From the NCBI GenBank assembly GCA_001788925.1, contig MFXS01000041.1, positions 1 to 51,314 on the forward strand: DNA of 51,314 nt, read 5' to 3'. Each line of letters begins with the position of its first letter. Position 1 is the first letter of the stretch. The notes beneath the pieces were generated by a model. It saw nothing but the letters and a program-made list of their open reading frames with translations, had not been told where the DNA came from and made no database searches. Made by a program: the position numbers and the translations under genes. This DNA is from Candidatus Peribacteria bacterium RIFCSPHIGHO2_01_FULL_55_13. GTDB taxonomy: Bacteria; Patescibacteriota; Gracilibacteria; Peribacterales; Peribacteraceae. Positions 46,965-51,314 of the stretch are shown here, piece after piece.

Positions 46965-47843
46965 TTACGCAGTGCGGGATTGAGAAGAGAAGAGACCGGA
47001 GGGCTTGAGAAGCAGAAAGAAGATGATGAATAGCAGTGCGACGGTCTGCTGATAGCCAGCAGGAACGTAAAATGCGCCGAACCAGTGAACGCCTACAAGT
47101 ACCTGTTCCAGCCCCGCGATGAGGTACGCGCAGAAAATCGCACCCCAGATATTCCCCTTCCCTCCCGCGATAATCGCGGCATACGCCTTAATAGTCAGCG
47201 GAAACGCGAACGTAGGAGAAAGATTCTGATCGATGCCAATAAAAATACCCCCGGCACCCGCAAACACTCCGCTCACAATAAAAATCACTCGGTGGAGTAC
47301 TGCAGAATTGATTCCTAGACTGAGTGCCGCGGAATCATGTTGTACTACTGCGCGCAATTTTCTTCCAAAAGAGGTCCGATGGAACACATAGGCAAAGGCG
47401 AGTAGGGCAACCAGCGTCAGGAGAATAAGAATGCATTGTTCCACGCTGATGCGCGCGCCTTGGATTTCAAAGGTTTTTTTAAGTCCCGGGAGAATGCTGC
47501 GCGGCCGCTCCTCAAAGAGGAGTAGCATCATGCCGTCTAGGATCATGCTCCACGCAATTGTCGTGACGAGCGGAAGAAAGCGGTGATGTTTATAAAACGG
47601 ATTCACGAAGATCTCGAAGGTAAACCACGTCATGAGGGCTCCACTGGCTAATCCTCCAAGGACGCTTGGAATCAACGGCAAATGTACAACTTGATGAAGC
47701 CACCATGTGCTGTATCCCCCGAAGAGCACGAGTTGTCCAAGCGCCATATTAAAAACACCGAGAACTCCATAGACCAGCGCCAATCCTCCAGCGATGAGAG
47801 CCGCAAGGGAACCAGCTATGAGAGCGTTGGCAAGAAGCTGCAT
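46965..47843 (-). CDS. Liv-type ABC permease (LivH-like)
   Basis: 292 residues from ATG 47843 (MQLLANALIAGSLAALIAGGLALVYGVLGVFNMALGQ), a typical LivH start; frames further upstream run into the terminator hairpin. FGRKLRAVVQHDSAALSLGINSA is the coupling loop and IAGGKGNIWGAIFCAYLIAGLEQ the conserved C-terminal part. Confidence 0.9.
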   Translation of the reverse strand: MQLLANALIAGSLAALIAGGLALVYGVLGVFNMALGQLVLFGGYSTWWLHQVVHLPLIPSVLGGLASGALMTWFTFEIFVNPFYKHHRFLPLVTTIAWSMILDGMMLLLFEERPRSILPGLKKTFEIQGARISVEQCILILLTLVALLAFAYVFHRTSFGRKLRAVVQHDSAALSLGINSAVLHRVIFIVSGVFAGAGGIFIGIDQNLSPTFAFPLTIKAYAAIIAGGKGNIWGAIFCAYLIAGLEQVLVGVHWFGAFYVPAGYQQTVALLFIIFFLLLKPSGLFSSQSRTA

Positions 47844-47908
47844 ATATTCAGAAGGCTGCGCGGCACGTCGCATTGTAAGCGACGTGCCATTGGAAGAAAG
47901 GGTAACAC

Positions 47909-47939
47909 AAAAACAGCGGAGGCCAGAAAACCTCCGCTG
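47909..47939 (-). terminator. Terminator between binding protein and permease genes
   Basis: Minus strand CAGCGGAGG (47939-47931), loop, CCTCCGCTG (47922-47914), TTTTTG. Lies within the operon after the binding-protein gene, so it probably lowers permease expression relative to the binding protein. Confidence 0.85.
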
Positions 47940-47955
47940 CGTGAACATATCGACC

Positions 47956-49074
47956 TTAATCCGGCGTGACCGTGTTCAGCTCAACGATCTTGCCGCCTTC
48001 GAATTTCTTGAGAACGTAACCGATACCGACGACATCGCCGTTTGCATCGAAACTGAACGTTCCCGCTGCTCCTTCATAGGTGATCTTGGCAACGGCATCA
48101 CGCACGGCTGTTCCGTCCGTACCAACTTCACCGATAACCTTGGCAAGAAGATTCGTCGCATCATAGGAAAGTGTGGCAAAGCTCAAATTGCTCTGCGGCT
48201 CCCCGTGTTTGGCGCGGAAGTGCACGGCGAAAGAATCTGGGCCCGTGTCTCCGAGCTTGGAAGAGGTGTTGATGAGCTCCATTCCTTCGACGGCTTCACC
48301 AGCGATCTGTCCGAGGTTTGCAGAGTCCGCGACATCCTGGCTGAACGCAGGCGCCGTGAATCCCGCTTCGCGGTACTGCTGCATCGCTGCGGCGATAAAC
48401 GCATCACTCTGGCCGTTCGGGACGAAGACATCAAATTCGGCATCCTCAAGACGCGTCATGAGTGAGCGGAAGTCCTTGGTTCCTGGCTCCGAGGTCTCAT
48501 TGAATACCATTGCATCCGTTCCGACAGCTGCAACCAAGGAATCACGGAGTGCCGTGGCGTAGTCCGTGTTCTCGCTAATGATGGCAATCTTGGCGTAGTT
48601 CTTCTCCGCAAAGACTTTTGCCATGGCCTTGGTCTTCAGTGCATCGCTTGGGGAATTGCGGAAGATGAACTCTCCTGCTTCCGTCACGTCGGGGCTCGTG
48701 CTCACCGGCGAAATCATGACGACCTTTGCCATCTCGGCAATCGGAGCCGCAGCGAGCGTTTCGCCGGAACATTGTCCGCCGATGATGGCGACGACCTTGT
48801 CGATATTCATGAGCTTCTGCGCGGCGGTTGCTGCATCGGCACCCGTGCATTTGCCGTCTTCAGCAATGATTTCGATCTGCTTGCCTCCGATACCTCCAGC
48901 AGCATTGATTTCGTCAACGGCGATCTGCATGCCATGGAGCGTGTCCGCACCGTAGGAAGCCGCATCACCCGTCAGAGGACCGATGAAGCCAAGTTTAATC
49001 GTATCTCCGCCACCAGCGGAACATGCCGCCAATGCCATCGCGGCGAGAGAAGAGAGAGCGAGGAACTTACGCAT
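47956..49074 (-). CDS. Liv-type substrate-binding lipoprotein
   Basis: 372 residues: MRKFLALSSLAAMALAAC is a lipoprotein signal with lipobox LAAC (Cys18). Type I periplasmic binding fold (Peripla_BP_6): IKLGFIGPLTGDAASYGADTLHGMQIAVDEINAAGG, IIGGQCSGETLAAAP, MISPVSTSPDVTE, NTDYATALRDSLVAAVG. The SPVSTSP segment is the usual ligand-contact strand. Ligand unknown; leucine-type amino acids are the family default, but pyrimidine genes surround it. Confidence 0.9.
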   Translation of the reverse strand: MRKFLALSSLAAMALAACSAGGGDTIKLGFIGPLTGDAASYGADTLHGMQIAVDEINAAGGIGGKQIEIIAEDGKCTGADAATAAQKLMNIDKVVAIIGGQCSGETLAAAPIAEMAKVVMISPVSTSPDVTEAGEFIFRNSPSDALKTKAMAKVFAEKNYAKIAIISENTDYATALRDSLVAAVGTDAMVFNETSEPGTKDFRSLMTRLEDAEFDVFVPNGQSDAFIAAAMQQYREAGFTAPAFSQDVADSANLGQIAGEAVEGMELINTSSKLGDTGPDSFAVHFRAKHGEPQSNLSFATLSYDATNLLAKVIGEVGTDGTAVRDAVAKITYEGAAGTFSFDANGDVVGIGYVLKKFEGGKIVELNTVTPD

Positions 49075-49152
49075 AAAGAAAAATGGAATGAAACAAAAGG
49101 AAAAGAGGATATCGTGACCTAGAGTACTAGGGAAGGAGTTTTGGGCAAGTGT

Positions 49153-49887
49153 TTAGGTGGTGGGATCTGCCCCAAAATACAGCTCCCGGAGCTCTTTGCT
49201 CTGTTTCACCTCATTCGGTTTCCCTGTTAAGACAACTTTACCTACATCCATAACGATGACGCGGTCGCAGATGCTGCCGATGAAGGGAAGATCATGCTCG
49301 ACAACGAGGACGGTCTTGCCCTGCTTCTTTAATTGCAGGATGAGATCGGCCACTTGCTGTGTGAGTTTCGGAGAAACACCGGCTGTGGGTTCATCGAGCA
49401 GAAATAATTCTTTGCCCGACATCAGCGTGCGTGCGATTTCGAGGAGACGCATCTGCCCCCCGGAGAGTGATCCTGCTTTGGTGTGTGCATTCCCCTCCAG
49501 TCCGACCATCTCCAGTGTTTCCATCGCGAGCTTTTTCAGATCGCCACGGTTCTTTCGCTCCTCCTTCGGTAATGCCTCGAGTGCAACCAGGACGTTTTCG
49601 ATGAGTGTCATTTCGCGGAAGATACCGAAGTTCTGAAAGACTCTGCCGATCCCCTGCCCGGCGCGCTTCGCGGGCGAGAGATGCGTGATGTCTTCTCCGC
49701 GCAGATGAATGGTTCCGGTGCTCGGTTTGAGAAATCCCGAGAGGACATTGAAGAGAGTGGTCTTCCCCGAACCGTTCGGCCCGATGAGACCGATGATTTC
49801 TCCGCTTTCCACGGAAAAGGAAATATCGGAGAGAATGCGGTGTTCTCCGATGGAAAGAGAAAGGTGGCTGGTGGAGAGGATAGACAT
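49153..49887 (-). CDS. Liv-type ABC ATPase (LivG-like)
   Basis: 244 residues: Walker A GPNGSGKTT, LSPAKRAGQGIGRVFQN (typical LivG), signature LSGGQMRLLEIART, Walker B LFLLDEPTAGVSP, H-loop VEHDLPFI. No LivF partner is seen within the window, so the ATPase may work as a homodimer or its partner lies elsewhere. First gene of the transporter set, 24 nt after pyrG. Confidence 0.9.
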   Translation of the reverse strand: MSILSTSHLSLSIGEHRILSDISFSVESGEIIGLIGPNGSGKTTLFNVLSGFLKPSTGTIHLRGEDITHLSPAKRAGQGIGRVFQNFGIFREMTLIENVLVALEALPKEERKNRGDLKKLAMETLEMVGLEGNAHTKAGSLSGGQMRLLEIARTLMSGKELFLLDEPTAGVSPKLTQQVADLILQLKKQGKTVLVVEHDLPFIGSICDRVIVMDVGKVVLTGKPNEVKQSKELRELYFGADPTT

Positions 49888-49911
49888 CGGACAATATTCT
49901 ACCTCACATCC

Positions 49912-51314
49912 CTATTTCCCTGTCACCGCCTTCATAAATCCTTCAAACAACGGATGTGGCCGGTGCGGTCGGCTTTTAAATTCCGGATGGAACTGCGAGC
50001 CCACCATGAACGGATGATCTTTCACTTCGACGATCTCCATCAATCCCGTTTCGGGCCACTCACCCGAGAACACCAATCCCTTCTCTTCAAGACGCTTCCG
50101 GAATGACTGGTTGAATTCATAGCGGTGGCGGTGGCGCTCGGAGATCGTCCCGTCGGATCCGAGCTGTCCCGCCTCTTTATAGGAGGCATAGGCTTTCGTC
50201 CCCTTCTTGAGGCGGCACTGGTAGGCGCCGAGACGCAACGTTCCTCCCATGCTGCGTCCTTTGTGTTGGCCCGGGAGGTAATGGACGACGTAGCGCTCTT
50301 GGCCGAGCTTTCCCTTCTCATCGAATTCCTGACTCGTGAGCTGGTCGTCTTTGAGCATGCTACGAGCAAATTCAATCGCGAGGATTTGTGAACCGAGACA
50401 AAGGCCCAGATACGGAACCTTATGTGTACGTGCATAGCGCGCGGCGGCGATTTTCCCTTCAATGCCACGGCTCCCAAATCCGCTCGAAACGATGATGCCC
50501 TCTGCACTCTTGAGATCTTTCCAAACGTCTTTGTCCTGCTTCTCCAGCTTCTCGCTGTCCACCCATACGATCTCCGCTTTGCGCCCGTGAAAGACCGCAG
50601 CGGATTTGATCGATTCGATCTGGCTCAGGTACGCATCATCGAGGTACGTGTACTTGCCCACCAGAGCGATGCGCACAGGTTCCACAGCTTCTTCGTAGCG
50701 CTTGCGACCCTTCTCCCACTCACGCATATCAGGCTTCAGCTTTCCGAGCCCGAGCTTTTTCCCGATGAAGTTCGCCACGTTGTAGTTTTGCAGATTGAGC
50801 GGCACATCGTAGATCGATTTTACCGTCGGTGCAGGAATGACGGCTTCACGGGCGACGTCGCAGAATTTGCTCACTTTATCGAGCAGCTCCACCGGGATTT
50901 TGTAGTCCGCACGCGTGAGGATCATATCGGGCTGCAGGCCAATTCTCCGCAGTTCCCGCACGGAAAGCTGTGTGGGCTTGGTCTTGAGCTCCTTCGATGC
51001 GGCAAGATAGGGCAGAAGCGTGAGATGGACGTGGAAGATGCGCTCGGGACCCATCTCGGATTTCATCTGCCGGATGGCTTCGAGATACGGCTCTCCCTCG
51101 ATGTCTCCGACGGTTCCGCCGACTTCCACCATCATGATATCAGCCTTGCTCTTCTTGGCGGCTCCCGTGATGGAATCCTTGATGGCATTGGTGATGTGGG
51201 GAACCACCTGAATGGTGCCGCCGAGGAAATCGCCACGACGTTCCTTTGCGAGGACATCCGTGTAGATCTTTCCCGTGGTGATGGTGGAGAGCTTGCTCAT
51301 CGGCTCGTCGATGA
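49912..51314 (-). CDS. pyrG: CTP synthase, 5' end outside window
   Basis: Converts UTP to CTP with glutamine. The frame is open to the window end (IDEPMSKLSTITTGKIYTDVL), so 51300 is not the start; roughly the first 75-80 residues are missing. Visible: KERRGDFLGGTIQVVPHITNAIK, MMVEVGGTVGDIEGEPYLEA in the synthase domain, and a C-terminal class I glutamine amidotransferase with the nucleophile Cys in LGLCLGSQ and His-Glu in SQFHPEFKSRPHRPHPL. The usual CLGMQ reads CLGSQ. Followed by the Liv-type ABC genes. Confidence 0.95.
   Translation of the reverse strand, partial: IDEPMSKLSTITTGKIYTDVLAKERRGDFLGGTIQVVPHITNAIKDSITGAAKKSKADIMMVEVGGTVGDIEGEPYLEAIRQMKSEMGPERIFHVHLTLLPYLAASKELKTKPTQLSVRELRRIGLQPDMILTRADYKIPVELLDKVSKFCDVAREAVIPAPTVKSIYDVPLNLQNYNVANFIGKKLGLGKLKPDMREWEKGRKRYEEAVEPVRIALVGKYTYLDDAYLSQIESIKSAAVFHGRKAEIVWVDSEKLEKQDKDVWKDLKSAEGIIVSSGFGSRGIEGKIAAARYARTHKVPYLGLCLGSQILAIEFARSMLKDDQLTSQEFDEKGKLGQERYVVHYLPGQHKGRSMGGTLRLGAYQCRLKKGTKAYASYKEAGQLGSDGTISERHRHRYEFNQSFRKRLEEKGLVFSGEWPETGLMEIVEVKDHPFMVGSQFHPEFKSRPHRPHPLFEGFMKAVTGK

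Noticed and set aside
1-51314. CRISPR array
   Set aside because: All tandem repeats have 7-, 9- or 84-nt units without regular spacers; no cas genes seen.

Overview
The window looks like a chromosome segment of an uncultivated bacterium of the Candidate Phyla Radiation (Patescibacteria), with Peregrinibacteria/Peribacteria as my best guess. I infer this from the gene mix (short house-keeping genes, ComEC, an LCP protein, DUF5667/ECF pairs, Cys-rich lipoproteins), dense packing, few Shine-Dalgarno sites and several promoters whose -10 box lies 6-10 nt before the start codon. The assignment is not proven. Most of the window has uniform, moderately GC-rich coding; the first 2.7 kb is visibly AT-richer and probably acquired.

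Layout. 1-2.66 kb: SNF2-type helicase, cut by the window edge, closed by a terminator. 2.8-7.4 kb: LCP envelope protein, membrane protein, lexA with its operators, and dinB. 7.4-18.3 kb: valS with a structured leader, small proteins, an FmdB zinc ribbon, a K+ channel, pnp, three tandem copies of an unrecognised small-protein family, a TrpR-like regulator, rpsO, and divergent rmuC. 18.4-31.8 kb: UvrD/PcrA, a secreted protein, DAHP synthase with an apparent Tyr/Phe attenuator, rsmA, comEC, a methyltransferase, a cold-shock protein, a TMEM175-like channel, tRNA-Glu, and a SsuABC/TauABC-like transporter divergent from a TrmB-like regulator. 32-34.1 kb: PAS histidine kinase plus two single-domain response regulators. 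34.2-43.9 kb: accessory and envelope region with two ECF sigma factors, a degenerate IS1595-like transposase, a glycosyltransferase, a hydrolase, lipoproteins and membrane proteins. 44-51.3 kb: a CIRCE-controlled 22-residue Gly/Cys peptide, pyrK, pyrD, a Liv-type ABC transporter, and pyrG (cut by the right edge).

How it works together. An SOS module is visible: the same 18-bp operator (GGTGTACnGACGnACACC) lies at lexA and rmuC, and a close relative sits on the start point of the promoter for two of the three novel paralogues, making them candidate DNA-damage genes. DAHP synthase has a leader peptide with Tyr and Phe codons, a terminator and a competing antiterminator arm; the gene after it has a second, similar switch. 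A CIRCE element, the HrcA heat-shock operator, drives a tiny Cys-rich peptide instead of a chaperone operon. Pyrimidine genes flank a Liv-type importer.

A second theme is repeats. Degenerate 7-bp tandem arrays occur between genes and also in frame inside dinB, uvrD, pyrK and pnp. A 9-bp array extends FmdB and another lies beside rpsO/trpR. A 28-bp perfect palindrome sits in frame in comEC. These resemble the heptanucleotide repeats of cyanobacteria and the coding palindromes of Rickettsia.
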